Source: Lepraria neglecta
Taxonomy: Eukaryota; Ascomycota; Lecanoromycetes; Lecanorales; Stereocaulaceae
Reading direction: 5' to 3'
Length of the DNA: 64,000 nucleotides
Assembly (NCBI GenBank): GCA_033220425.1
Contig: CM065646.1
Coordinates: 6,145,501-6,209,500, forward strand
Below, piece by piece: positions 19,401 to 32,000 of this stretch. Both the position numbers and the translations under genes were made by a program. The number at the start of each line of letters is the position of its first letter. Within the stretch, counting starts at the first letter, position 1. The notes below the pieces were generated by a model. The model did not search any database, was not told the DNA's origin, and saw only the letters and a list, made by a program, of their open reading frames with translations.

Positions 19401-21528
19401 CCTCGAGCCTAATCGATTATTAGGTTATACTTCTTTAACCAAGGTATTCCTAAAATTATATAATAGGTAGCTATCCTAATAACGTTAAAGGTAATCTCCT
19501 TATAGTAGCGCTGAATTGTAATAGGTAATGAAAGTGTCTCTTCGTCTACCTTTCCTATTGATAGTATTAACCCGTCAGCCATCTAAAGATTATACTACTA
19601 CAACTTCTTTCGAGTTGGTATTCTAGTTATTTATACCAAGTCTCGCGAGATAAAGCTTCTAGTAGCTCCAGAATCTATTATCGCAACGGTCCGCTATCTG
19701 TTAACGATTACCGGTATCTTTATATATATATCGTATTGCGCGGAATACAGATGTTGTTTGGGGGTTAATATATTAATCTCCTTATGGCTACCCCTGCTAT
19801 AAGGGATTACTCTTTTCCCGCTTATAGGAGTAGGAACCCTGCCTTTGACTTCGACTATATATGCTTCTCGTAGTTATCGTATAGACAGGCGTACTATTCT
19901 GTCAAATGGTATTCTCTAGCGCTTGGGTCATTGTTTAATTCGTAGATAACTCTCTTTAACTATTCCTTGTCGCGTCCTAGGAAGTATTAGTATATTCTTT
20001 TTATCGCGAGGTGCTATAGATATCCGTTTTCCTTATATTCGTAGTAATAGCTATATCTGCAGGGTGGTATTCTTACTAGCCCCTTGGCTATATTCCTCGG
20101 CGTACTATACTATACGTAGTAAAGCGATATATATTCTTCCTATAGTATGCTCTTGTAACCTCGGTGATTCTGATCTATCCGATAGTCTAGCTATATATAT
20201 TCCTTAGAGCTTTCTTCTTCTTCCTTAGACGTAGTAGTTTTAGGTATTATCCTTCTTAGTAGTTATATTTCTTCCTACTTAGCTTCTAACGTACTAAGGG
20301 CTTCTTCCTACTCTAGATCTATTTCGCTTTCTTCCTAATCCTACTTAGACTTTTCTTCTTAAGCCTTACTACCGTCTTTAGTATTTAGGTTATTCCTATA
20401 TTATTCCCTAATATACGTATTGAACTTCCTTATAAAGTCGTTATCGCTGTTTTTAGATTCTTTATCGAGTTCTTCTTATATTATCCTATTATACTAGGAA
20501 CTAACGTCTTCTTCGACTTTATCCTATACTAGTAGAATCTCCTTAGGCGTGCCGTCTATATCGTCCTAGGTATATACTTTCTCTAGTATATTTAGCTGCG
20601 GTTGATATACTATATTTTTCGACTTGTAGTCTCTAGCGAAGTAGCCCGGTTTGCTATAGCTATAATACTTCAGTGTTTTCTTATTACCCCCTTGCTACTT
20701 CTTGCCCCTAGCTGGCCCCCTAAAGGCCTATTTACCTTTCTTCTCCGTGAAGTCCAGTTCTATAGGCGTATACCCGTAGGGGTTATATTCTTTGTGTCCT
20801 AGGCGATAGCTCCTTGATTTAGCGAAAAAGCTTAAGCGTCCTATTCCGCCGACTCCTCTGTTATACCTCTTCTCTATAGTCCTTTTAAATAGCTTATTAT
20901 TAATTTTAATTACTTCTTCGATTAGTTTATTAAGGGTATTAATAATAATCCCTAACCTTATAAGCTCGTCTTTAATATTATCCTTAAGACCTCTTCGGTA
21001 TATAGTTATTAATACGTTATCGTCCTAGTTAGTCTTTACTATATATTACTAAAATTAAGTCGAGTACTCTAATATAGATTTCTTCTGGGTTATATACTGG
21101 ATAGTTTATATTACTATATTAACTTCGTTTAACGGACTAAATATACGGCGGATTTCGAGTCTAAATATAGCTATACTCTCTATCTATTATTTGATTTCGC
21201 CGTCTTTATTATTATCTTCTATATACTTCTTTAGGAACGGATCAACCTACTTTTAGGCTCTTCTACGTAAGTAAGTAATAGCGAAGGTAGAATATTATTA
21301 TATAGGTACAAGGTCTCCTTAGAACTTTAAGTAAAGTAATACCTAGGATAGCTATCCCTCGAGCTTGTCTCTCTCTCTATAGTATAAGTCGGGCTAGGCT
21401 ATCTTAACATATCTACTGAGTCCTTCGTTAATAGTTGGGCGTCGTTATCCGCTTCCTCCTCCTAAGGAGCTTAGGGTAGGTGCCCTAGGGTCTCTTAGTA
21501 TAGTACTCATCCTTAAGGGTACTCAAAG
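19400..21528 (-). pseudogene. gag: Chromovirus E2 gag and protease (degraded)
   Basis: Protease block near 19640-19720, with the IDSGAT-type site partly preserved. The zinc knuckle near 20615-20670 reads KYYSYSKPGYFARDYKSKN, i.e. three Cys and the His replaced by Tyr. An acidic linker separates knuckle and protease. The short plus-strand frames in this stretch are shadows. The possible primer binding site CTTTGAGTACCCTTAAGG lies at 21511-21528 on the minus strand, directly inside the LTR. Confidence 0.82.
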
Positions 21529-22043
21529 TGTTACGAACCATGTTGCGTACGGTGGTCCGTTATATATAGATTGATTCTTAATAGGGATAGAGGTGCAATA
21601 GAGTAAGAGGGTAAAGTAGGCTTCAAGTAATACTAAGCGGGTCTGGTATATAATCAGATGATATATATTTAGTACCTAGCCTAAGAGATCTATCGTATAT
21701 AGTAAATAATTGAATAGTAAGTTGAGTATGATGCTCCAAGTAGTACGAGTAGTACTCCGCATATATAGACATACGAAATCCATGCCAAGCATTCCTGATC
21801 GCACTGGTCGCACTGATCGCACCGCGCTCATTGCGACCACTGCGCTCATCGCTTAACATACCAAGCCTTCTTGATCGCACTGATCGCACTAATCGCACCG
21901 CGCTCATTGCGACCACTGCGCTCATCGCTTAACATGCCAAGCCTTCAGGGTCTATCCGAGTCGGACACCGATTCGTCGACTCGAACCATGACGGGCGCTA
22001 CGCTCCTTGAGCGCATCCCTAATCATATTTCCTAATCGTAACA
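21529..22043 (-). repeat. 5' LTR of chromovirus E2
   Basis: 515 bases with intact ends, TGTTACGAAC and ATCGTAACA. Carries the 81-base duplication as in the 3' LTR. The minus-strand open frame through 21623-21925 consists of LTR repeats (RSVRSVRSRRLG) and is not a gene. Confidence 0.92.
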
Positions 22044-22048
22044 TTATA

Positions 22049-22600
22049 CTCCTAACGGAGTTCTTTAAGGGATTATAGTAGCTAAGCCGGTTAGTACTTA
22101 ACCTAGTACTGTGATTATAATATATTACTAATATCCTATAGAGTCTCAGTATCTTTAGTACTAGTAGACGCGTCTTAAGGGATAACCGATACGCGTCGGT
22201 ATACTTGCGCTTATTATAGGATATCGTCGCGCTGTTACTCGATATCTTAGAGTATAGGTTCAACTGGTAGGCTTCGTACTATAGCGTATATAGTCGGTTC
22301 TTTAGTATAGGGTATCTTTCTTTAATACGGTAACTCGTATTAGCTATAGATAGACTAGTATACCTTTCTCTTTCTGGATGTAGATACTTTCCTAAAGCTT
22401 AGTTTTTCTAGTATACTCCGTAGAGCTCTTACTATCCTATAGTTAATCGTATCTCGACCCTATTAATATAAATCGGATAGTATAGCCTTAGTAAATACTC
22501 CTATAGTATAGATTTAGGGACCTTCTATATCGTTTATTTAGACTCGCTAACTGGCTTACGAGCTCTACTATTTATTTAACCTCGCTAATAAGCTTATAAG
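22049..22600 (-). pseudogene. Element D, upstream coding part, not identified
   Basis: Continuation of element D beyond the E2 insertion. On the minus strand, reading through stops, a helical, Tyr/Arg/Leu-rich sequence can be followed (YLHPERERYTSLSIANTSY, then LYSKISSNSATISYNKRKY). It is probably the N-terminal Gag part of D, since it lies upstream of the knuckle in the same direction. A short stretch at about 22525-22545 (AGCGAGTCTAAATAAACGA on the minus strand) is also present at about 15915 in the gag-only LTR element, hinting at relationship. I could not assign a domain. Confidence 0.4.
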
Positions 22601-22830
22601 GGCGGGATAAGGATAAGATATATTCTAATATTAGAGGCCTACCTAGAGCGAGTTAATAGAGGTATAGTATAACTAGAAGAATATATCTAAGGAGAGAAGA
22701 TAGATATATAAAGCCTGCGCATCTTGGAGATGCGCCAAGCCGCTAGCTATAGGCGATAAGCAATAATCGAATGTTCGATAACTATACTCTATACTACGCG
22801 TATCGGCACCAATAGTAAGTAAAGGCCAAG
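22601..22830. other. Non-coding junction with a strong GC hairpin
   Basis: No gene seen. GCGCATCT (22717-22724), loop TGG, AGATGCGC (22728-22735) is a perfect 8-base-pair hairpin that has escaped mutation in an AT-rich setting. CTAG follows 7 bases later. The 5' LTR expected for chromovirus E3 is not here. Confidence 0.5.
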
Positions 22831-24943
22831 CGGTAACAAATAGCTATATACTAAAGAGATCTAAAGGATAATATTAAGGATAAACTTATAAGGATAGGGA
22901 TTATTATTAATACCCTCGATAAATTAATTAAAGAAGTAATTAAAATTAATAATAAGCTATTTAAAAGGACTATAGAGAAAAGGTATAATAGAGGAGTTAG
23001 TAGAATAGAATACCTAAGCTTTTTTACTAAATCGAAGAGCTATTATCTGTCACGATGCCGCCTAGAGTCAAGTTATAGGGGTGGAATAGACTAGGATATC
23101 GAATCTAAGGAGGAAAACTATATAGAGCGAGCGAAGGATCTATATAGGTAGTAACCCCTAAGCTCGGGCGCGAAGGTCCGATAGGGCTGACCAGGAGGCT
23201 ACGAGGTACGCCTGTAACATTATCTAGAATATAAAGAATATAACTATTATAGACTAATACTAATAGAACTAGACTTTATAGAGAAGAAAGGGAAGTAGGC
23301 CTTTAAAGAGCCTACTAGAGGTAAGAAGTAGTAAAGGGTAAGAAAATACTTAAGTATTATAGCTATAGTAAACCGAGCTACTTTACTAGAGACTATAAGT
23401 CGAAAAATATAGTATATCGATCGTAGCTAAATATACTAGAAAGAGTATATATCTAGGATAATATAGATAGTATACCTAAGGAAGTTCTACTAATATAGGA
23501 TAAAATTAAAGAAGATATTAACTCCTAGTATAATAGGATAATATAAGAAGGACTTAAAAGAATTAAATAATAATAATAAATTTATAGAAGAACTTAACTT
23601 ATATATTAGGGATAATAAAGAGGATCTAAGTATTAAAGATAGTAGTAATATTTAAGAAGAAGAATCTAAATAGGATTAGGAAAATAATAGGATTAATCTA
23701 GAGTAGAAAGAAGCCCTTAGTATATTAGAAGCTAAGTAGAAAGATATATAACTACTAAGGGAATTAATACCTAGATCTACTATATCTAAGGAAGAAGAAG
23801 GAAACTCTAAGGAGCTACTAATTAAATCTAAATCTAGACTTATTATATCTAAAGGGAAAGGGAAGTGAGAAGTAAAAGAGTAAAGACTAAAAGAGCTATA
23901 GATAAGTATTAAAGATAAAAAGGACTACTAAAATAATATCCTTTACCTAGCTTACTATAGAATATATTAGAAATACTATATAGACCGACTATATCTAATA
24001 TATAAACCAGAAGATAATATACGAAAGGGGAATTATCTAAAGGATATAGTTTCCTATAATAGATATACTATATAGAAGACTTATATAAATAGTATCTAGC
24101 TTAGAAGCGAAAGTACTAGTACTTCCTAGAGAATAGATAGATATAGATAAATAATCTACGGAGAGAATTAGTCTACGATCTAAATATAGAAGAATATTAT
24201 ATAATAGAATAGTATATATACCTCTATAAGAAATATTAAAAATATATAAGATAGAAAGAACTTATAGAATTCCTTTCTAATTAGGGAAAAGAGTAATCTT
24301 TTATAGTAGAGGTAGCTATAAGGAGATTATTATATTAACCCCTAAATAATATCTATATTCCGTATAATACGATATATATATAAAGATATTGGTAATTATT
24401 AATAGACAGCGGACCGTTATAATAATAGATTCTAGAGCTACTAGAAACTTTATTTTACGAAATCTAGTATAAATAATAGGAATACTAACTTAGAATAAGT
24501 TATAGTAGTATAACCTTTAGATAGCTAATAGGTTAATACTATTAATAGGAAAGGTAGATAAAGAGATACTTTTATTATCTATTATAATTTAGTACTACTA
24601 TAAGGAGATTACCTTTAATATTATTAGAATAGCTATCTATTATATAATTTTAGGAATACCTTAGTTAAAAAAGTATAACCTAATAATTAATTAGGCTCGA
24701 GGAGTACTCAAGATAGATTAATCCAGTAATATTACTAGGATTATACCTATATATTAGTAGCGTTTAATAGTAGATAAGAAGTTAAACCGAAGACTAGTCA
24801 AGGTATATATTACCTTAGCTTTATATAAGGATAATACTAAAAGGTAGTCTAACTCTATAGTTACTAGTAAAGGTTAGTAGAATAAAGAAGTAAGAGTTAA
24901 GGGAGGAACTAATATACCCTCTATCCCTCGAGAATATTAGATC
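22830..24943 (+). pseudogene. gag: Chromovirus E3 gag and protease (degraded)
   Basis: Plus-strand remnant with a stop every few codons. The knuckle near 23346-23400 reads KYYSYSKPSYFTRDYKSK, with all metal ligands lost to Tyr. The acidic linker is followed by a protease block where IIDSRATRNFI can be read near 24420-24450 (Gly of DSGAT changed to Arg). A 172-base solo LTR interrupts it at 23048. It stops abruptly after CCCTCTATCCCTCGAG, where the deletion to RT begins. Confidence 0.8.
23048..23219. repeat. Short solo LTR, separate family, TTATC duplication
   Basis: 172 bases, TGTCACGATG to CGCCTGTAACA, flanked by TTATC on both sides (23043-23047 and 23220-23224). It is clearly more GC-rich than the gag around it. 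Terminal TG/CA and a 5-base duplication fit an LTR, and no second copy is seen in the window. Removing it restores the gag alignment with E4 (AGCTATTATCTAGAATAT). Confidence 0.85.
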
Positions 24944-24977
24944 TTAGAGGTATATATAATTTAACAAGTAAGTGCTC

Positions 24978-24998
24978 GTAATCTTCACAGAAGATTAC
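24978..24998 (-). other. 3' terminal hairpin of Helitron H1
   Basis: Perfect 9-base-pair stem GTAATCTTC/GAAGATTAC with a 3-base loop, 13 bases from the element end. The same structure is at 27902-27922 (H2) and, with one change, at 38286-38306 (H3). Hairpins at this position act as the Helitron terminator. Confidence 0.85.
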
Positions 24999-25690
24999 CG
25001 TAAAACCGGCTATATATTACTTGTTTTATACCCGATTTAGAAAATTTGAGCGGATTTAGAAAGGCCTCTATTTATAGTATATTTTATATATATATAAAGT
25101 TAAGCTCTAACTCTAATACTTCTAAAGTTATTAAAATAGTAAGATTTTAATACTAAAGAGTAGGCCTAAAGGTCTAGGATTTGAAAATACGCGCTCGCTC
25201 GGCTATTTCTCGGGTCCGTAATTAGCGTCGATTAGCTAGATATTTTATAGGCCTACGCTAGTACGCGGCCTGTGTAATCCTAATTAGCTGAACACGCGCG
25301 CTATAAAGTCGGGCTTGGTATAGGGCTAAGACTTATCCGCGTAATAGTTATTTTTATACCTATTGATAGCGAGGTTATATAATAATAATATCGCGATTAT
25401 TTATAAAGAAACTATATCGGGGCTATAATATAACCTATATCTATACGTCTGCAAACTTATTAGCTAATATCTTTAAGCGTTAAGATATAGTTACCGCTAT
25501 TTATAAGTCTAAGTAATAGCTATCTTAGACCTCTATACTAAGTAAAATCTAACCCCGAATCGTACTAAAAAGTCGATTACCGTAATCTATAAGTTTAATA
25601 TATATTCCTAAAGAGGCTTAGCGTCGTTTTAAGTAACTCCTATTAGCTATAACTATTCTATAAATACTATTCTACGAGTACTAGGTCTAT
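24999..25690 (-). other. Helitron H1 3' untranslated region
   Basis: Between the end of the helicase remnant and the terminal hairpin. I see no coding potential. It contains sequence shared with H2 and H3 next to the hairpin (GATTTAGAAAATTT) and a GC-richer patch around 25180-25330. Confidence 0.55.
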
Positions 25691-26661
25691 AGTAGCATCT
25701 GCTTATAGACCGGATTATTTATAAGCTTATACCTAATATAGTTATCTGAATCTAGACTAATTATATATAGGTTCGACTCTATAGTAACGCGCGAGTTACT
25801 AATATAGAATTATCTATAGGTAAACGCTAGATAGGATCGTAGGTTAAGTCCTATAAACTTTATCGACTACCTCTATAATTTATTAATAGTTATTATAAAG
25901 GCAGAGCGTATAGGGAACTACTTGCGGGTGAACGGGGTAGGGATATACTTATTACTATCCTTGGACTATAAAGGAATCTTATATAAGACTATCTCGCTAC
26001 TATTAAAACTCCTACCTATAATATTACCCTTAAGGACGTATCTCCTATATTTAGTAAGTAGAATACGGGTCCTATTATAGAGACGAGGTGTATCTAGATT
26101 CATTATTAATATTACTAGCGTCCCTACCTTTAACTATAGCTTATATAGTAGTAGTAAAGGTTTATAGAATTTATTCTAGTACTTATTAGGGAATATCTCG
26201 TTTTCCTTAGGGTTCACCGCTTAATCAAAACTCTAGTACTTATAGTAGTTACCCCGTATACGATCGAGAATATAGTTATTTACTCTCTAGATATCCTTAT
26301 TTATAATAGCTAGAATTACTTATTTAGTTATATAAATATCGGTCCTGAAGATCTCTATCAATAATAGGATAAATTTTATCAATTAGTATATCTATAGTAT
26401 TCTTAGGTAGATATCTATATTTCTAGAGAGTCTTCTTATCCTTAGTAACTAGGTTAACTATATTACCTTTACTATTACTAATATATAGGAGTACTTTAGT
26501 AAATCCTACTATTCGCCGCCTATCTTCTTCGGTAAGACCTCTATTACTTAGATATATATTAGTAGTAAGGCGAAGAATAGTCACCTCGTCCTAGAATACT
26601 ATCTTCTAGATATAGGTATTAATAATAACGTCTATAGTCCCCCCTAGGACTACTAGTAAGG

Positions 26662-27122
26662 TGTTACGAACACGTTGCGTGCTGTATATCGTATATAGAT
26701 TGATTCTCAATAGGGATGGAGGTATAACTAGATAAGAGTATAAAGCAGGCTTCAAGTGATACTAAGCGGGTCTGGTATATAATCAGATAATATATGTTCA
26801 GTGCCTAGCCTAAGAGATCTATCGCATATAGTAGATACTAGATGAAAATAGAAGTTGAGCACGATGCTCCAAGTGGTAAGTAGTGCTCCGTATATATAGA
26901 CATACGAAACCCATACCAAGCATTCTTGATCGCATTGATCGCACTGCTATCATTGCTATCATCGTTCTTGATCGTACTAATCGCAATACTATCATTACTA
27001 TCGTCGCTTAGCATGCCAAGCCTCAGGGTCCTGTCCGAGTCGGACACCGATTCGTCGACTCGAACCATGACGAGCGCTACGCTCCTTGAGCGCATCCCTA
27101 ATCATATTTCCTGATCGTAATA
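26662..27122 (-). repeat. Solo LTR of E2-type chromovirus in the Helitron helicase, TAAGG duplication
   Basis: 461 bases, TGTTACGAAC to GATCGTAATA, flanked by TAAGG (26657-26661 and 27123-27127). It interrupts the helicase between Walker A and the LRLTTN motif, and the reading frame is continuous when it is removed. The 9-base GATCGCACT iterations differ in number from the other LTRs, which explains its intermediate length. Confidence 0.93.
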
Positions 27123-27888
27123 TAAGGTCTAACGGAAATCGCCGTAAAATTAAACGACTTTACTACTAAAGTAAGTACTATTATTACTATAAAGATCCTA
27201 TAAAGAACGGCTAACGTATTTAACGACGAAACGACTCTATATAGATACTTCGTCCTAGAAGATAATATAAGCCTATTTAATTAACTCTGCGAGATTAGTC
27301 CCTTTCTAAATACTATAACTGGATATACTCTCAGCGTCTAATAGGATCTTGAATCGCAAATAGATAGTATATCTACTATCTAATAGGGTCGCAGTAATAC
27401 CTGAAGAGGCTACTACTAAAGTAATACGCTTCTAAGAATAGAGCTTCTTTAGAATAGTATTCTAGACTATAGTCTTCCTAGTACCTCTAGCGCCGTTTAA
27501 AAAGAATAGTATACCTATACTAAATTCATTATTCTTATTCTTATCTACCGCCGCTATAATCTTTTCGGCTACTAGGTATTAGTCGGTATTAAACTTCTGC
27601 CATTTAACTTCTATATCTTCTAGTATAATATTATAAGATATTTCTTTATATAGTAGGTAGTTCTAAATCTACGATTTATATAGAAGATCGAATAGAATAA
27701 CGACTAGCGGAAGGTTAAATAGCTCGAGGCTAAGGCTACTTTCGGCGGTAGACTAGTAGTCTAACTAGCTAGAAATCAAATATAGAGTATATTACTCAGC
27801 TTAAAACACTAGGTCTCGTATACGTTCGTCCTTATAGTCCTAGAGGATATCTATACGGTAGGCGAAATACTTATTTAATATATAGATA

Positions 27889-28892
27889 CAAGTTAGTGCC
27901 CGTAATCTTCACAGAAGATTACCGTAAAACCGGCTATATCTCACTTATCTTATACTCGATTTAGAAAATTTAAGCGGAATTAGAAAGCCCTCTATTTATA
28001 GTATATTATATATATATAAAGCTAAGTCCTAACTCTAATATATCGAAAGTTATTAAGGATTTAGTATATTAGTGCTTCGGGGGCAGCTACGGGGGTGGCT
28101 GCGGGGGTAGCTTTAGGGAAGTCCGCAGGCAAAAACATGTTTTTTAAGCTTTCCTCAGCCAAGTCTTAGCCAAATTTCAAAATTCGAACGGCGTTGGGAA
28201 GCGCGTGCTTGGTTCCAAAATTCATGAAATTATCTCGGTATCATATGACGTACGTGGCGCGGAGCATTACTGCGAAGAAGTTGCAGTACGTACTCAACTT
28301 TTAATATTCTAGGGTCCGGGGGCGCCAAGCTCATGCTTGGCATTTGCTACCGAGCTTGCGCTGCCCGCAAAACATAGCAAAAACGCTTTATTTAGTCATA
28401 ACTTTTGCGCAAATAGACCGATCTTGAAAGTTTTAACGGTATTAGAAAGTGTATACTTAGTTCCAGAACTTATGAAATCATCTTGATATCATATAACGTA
28501 TGTGGCGCGGGGCATTACTGCAAAGAAGTTGCGGTACGCATTTAACTTTTGATGTTCCAGGGTCCGGGGGCGCCAAGCTCAATGCTTGGCATCTGCTACT
28601 AAGCTCGCGCTGCCTGCAAAACATGGCGAAAACGCTTCTTTTACTCATAACTATTGCGTAAGTAGGCCGATTCTAAAAATTCTTGATGCGCAAGCAAGCT
28701 AATGATTGACTCCAAAACTTATGAAATCATCTTGATATCATATGACGTATATAGCGCGGGGTATTACTGCGAAGAAGTGCGCAGCGGATTCAACTACAGT
28801 TTGATAGTTGATGCCAAGCATCCCATGACTACCCGATTTGGTATTGGTTGCCTAAATAGGTATTAAAACCTATTCTGTTATTAGAAGAAAGA
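27889..28892 (-). mobile_element. Short non-autonomous Helitron (H2) nested in H1
   Basis: 1004 bases inserted between A (27888) and T (28893). Minus strand begins TCTTTCTTCTAATAACAG and ends with the hairpin followed by GGGCACTAACTTG. The ends match H1. The interior has no gene but about 2.5 copies of a unit of roughly 248 bases (anchors AAAACATAGCAAAAACG near 28370 and AAAACATGGCGAAAACG near 28618), plus GGGGGTGGCTGCGGGGG near 28095. It keeps many CA/TG, so it is younger than H1. Confidence 0.88.
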
Positions 28893-28919
28893 TAGTCGTC
28901 TAATATACTATTTTAATAG

Positions 28920-29012
28920 TTAGAATATATAGTCTAACTCGGACGGAGAATATAGTCTAACTCGGATATAGAATACAATCCGACTCGGATATAGAATATA
29001 GTTCGACTTAGA
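28920..29012. repeat. Imperfect 23-base tandem repeat with ACTCGGA cores
   Basis: Four copies of a unit like TAACTCGGACGGAGAATATAG, degraded by transitions. It lies just beyond Helitron H2, between the Rep and helicase parts of H1. Similar CGACTCGGA-type sequences occur in several unrelated elements of this window. Confidence 0.65.
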
Positions 29013-32000
29013 TAGAAAAATAATGATTATAGTAATAAAAATAGATATATACCTTACTTTAAATCTCTCCTAAAGCGCTAAAGGATCCTCCGGGTATAGT
29101 TCTAATAGAATAGTTATAAAAAGACTTTATAGTACTACTAGTAAGTAAAGAGTCTTTGCTTCCTCTAGTACCTTAATATAGTACTTATTATTCTCTACTA
29201 ATCTAAGTTAAATATAGGCTACTTTATATATTAGAAGCTCGCTATTAATAGTCTATAGATTATTAAATAATATTACCCCTCGATAGTAGATAAGAAGGAG
29301 TCGGTAATAGTATAAATTACCCTATTTAGGACTAATTATATATATACGTCTAATTACCTCCCCCTTCTTATAAATAAACTATATTCGTTTCCTCTTATCC
29401 TATATAAAATATATAGGAAATTTATTATATAGGTAGTTAAGAGGGTTCGTATCTAGAAGGTATAGTTACCCGTTTTTTCTTCTAAATAGTAGAGGCTAAT
29501 TATTCTCTAAGGCTTCCTTAGTAAGATAATTTATCTCGAAGAACTCCGTTAACTATATCTTATATAATAAGTCCTTATTAAGAATAGTCTTAGTAGTCTC
29601 CCTATCTAGATTAATACTAATCTACTACTCCTTAGGTAAATAAATCTATAGCCGTTTAATATAAAGCTTAATCCTCTCTATACTAAAACCGAATATCTTC
29701 TAGTAAGCCTTAGAGCTTCCTATCTAGCGACTTTTATAGAATTTAGTAACTTTATTAACTAATAGAGGCTCTAGCCGTTACTGCCCCGGCGGTATAGGGT
29801 TCCTCTAAGGTATCGTTATTTAATTAAGTAACCGAAATATTTGCCTAGTCTAGGCCCTTATAGATATACTTGAATAAGTAAAATATAGACTTAATAGAGG
29901 CGCAGATCTTAATATTTAGATAAGTATAGTACTTCTTTAGAAGCCAAGGGTTATAGAGAATAACCTATTAGTTAGTATAGCCCTCTAGAGTAGGCTCTAT
30001 ATACGGGCGTCGATAATATAGATATACTCCCTTAGAATCGAATAATAACTTATTATAAATATCCTTAGGGAAGAACTTAGAGTACTAGTTCTTCTCTTTA
30101 TCCTAGTAGATATTAGAGGCTAAGTAATAGCGATAGATTATATAAGTAGTTACTAACTTATAGAGTATTAGGTCCTTCGTCTTATTAGGAATAACGGCCT
30201 ATATAGCGTTATCGATCTAGGAGATATATCTAATTTTATCCTCCTTACGAATAATAAGAAGGATATAGATATATAGTAGACCTCGCTTTTAAAATTTAAC
30301 TATATAGTAATAACTAATATAGATACCTAAGATATATCTCTCGAAAAGATCCTTAAGAAGCTCCCTAAGCTTTATATTAAAAACTCGTACCTATATATTA
30401 TAAACCTCTATTATTAATAAATCGGGTTAAATTAAATAGCGGATATTAGTCTAGTTTAGGTTATATATAAAAGTTATAAAGAAGACAAGATTATCTCGAT
30501 ACCGTACTACTATTAAAGTATCCTCTATATCTACCTTTATAGCTCTAGGGCTACCGGCTATACTAGATAGCAGAATAGTAACCTTACTGTCGAGATCGCT
30601 GAGCCCTAGATCTAGATCCTTATATAGTCGATCGATTAAGCCTTTATAGCTAAATACCCGAATTTTATACTAATATTTAATATACTAATTCAGGTTATTC
30701 TATTTAATAGTAGTATAAATATTAGTAATAAAGTAACTAAGGAGATATCCGGAATAGAGTAATTAAGAGAATCTATCGTTATAGTACTATTATAGGGTTA
30801 GTAGAAGGATTTATTAAAAAGTTAAATTTTATAAAGTCTACTCTATAGAGAAATTTTATTTTAAAAACTTAAAAATATAAAAAAGATAATATAAATTTAG
30901 TAGTTATCGATTATTTTTGTACTATTCTTAGTAATATATTAATAGTTCTATATAAATTATATTTAGAACGAAATTCTTCTCTATATCTAGCTCCGGCTAA
31001 TATATATCTTCTATAACTATTAACGGCGACGTCTATAGCTACTACTATAAAGCGCTATAGATCTAGCGCTTATAGAGGTATTACTAAAATAGTATAGAAG
31101 GGGGCGGCGCTTCTTAGAAGAAAAATAATAGAAGATTCTAATATCCTATATAAAGATATAAAGTACTAGAAAATATAATTTTACTATTATAAAGGTAGAC
31201 GTTTAAAAGCTATAAAATAGGCTTACCTATAGCTAATAGCGATAGATCTCCTTATAACCCGTATAGACCCTCTATAACCTCTCGATGCAGCTCTATCTCT
31301 TTCCGGCTCTTTCTTATTATTATCGTACTTAGGCCGGTCGGGGTCCTAATATATACCGTAGTGCTAAATAGTTCCCTACCTTATATTTAACCTGCGGGTA
31401 GCGAAGAGATATCCTTCTAGGAGCCTATTATATCCCCGTAGCGGCAGACTATTATACTAGCTCTATTTCCTATAAAGGAAAGGTAGGATATACCGCATGG
31501 CTATATAGGATAAATACTATTCAGGTACCCTTATAAAGCCTCTACCCTTAACTTTAATACGAATATCTTATATAATATATCCCTTCGTGCCCTCAGGAGG
31601 AGTAATTATAATATAGGCTACCTTACTAGATATAGGGCGGTTATATATACCGCGATTAGTACGCCTAGGGTCGTATTATATAATATAGACGTTTATAGTC
31701 TATAGAGAGTATCTTACCTTATTATCTAATAAGTATTCCCGGTAAGTCTTAAAGCTCTATATATAAGGGTTAATATCTTAAAGTAGTCGCTGAAGAAGAA
31801 GTACTATATCTATATTAATAGATCTTTCGATATACCTAGTATATATTATATAGATATCTATTTAATCCTAGCTATTGTCGATAAAGTAGTACTAGGTATA
31901 TCTCTTAGTAACGTCTTCTTTAGGCAAAAATAGACTAATAGTATAATATATCCCCTCTTAGATCTTATATATAGTCTATCTAACCCGCTAATCTATCTTA

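Larger units (their letters stand above)
12111..22043 (-). mobile_element. Ty3/Gypsy chromovirus copy E2, both LTRs, TTATA duplication
   Basis: Complete but dead element on the minus strand, with 515-base LTRs at both ends and TTATA on each flank (12106-12110 and 22044-22048). Subtracting the nested element at 13517-16663 and its 5-base duplication leaves about 6.8 kb. Order in the sense direction: LTR, gag, protease, RT, RNase H, integrase, chromodomain, antisense ORF region, polypurine tract, LTR. It is inserted in element D. Confidence 0.92.

Noticed and set aside
22708-22760. Calling a second Helitron end here
   Set aside because: CTAG is followed by C rather than T, and no matching 5' end or empty site was seen. 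Kept only as a low-interest finding.
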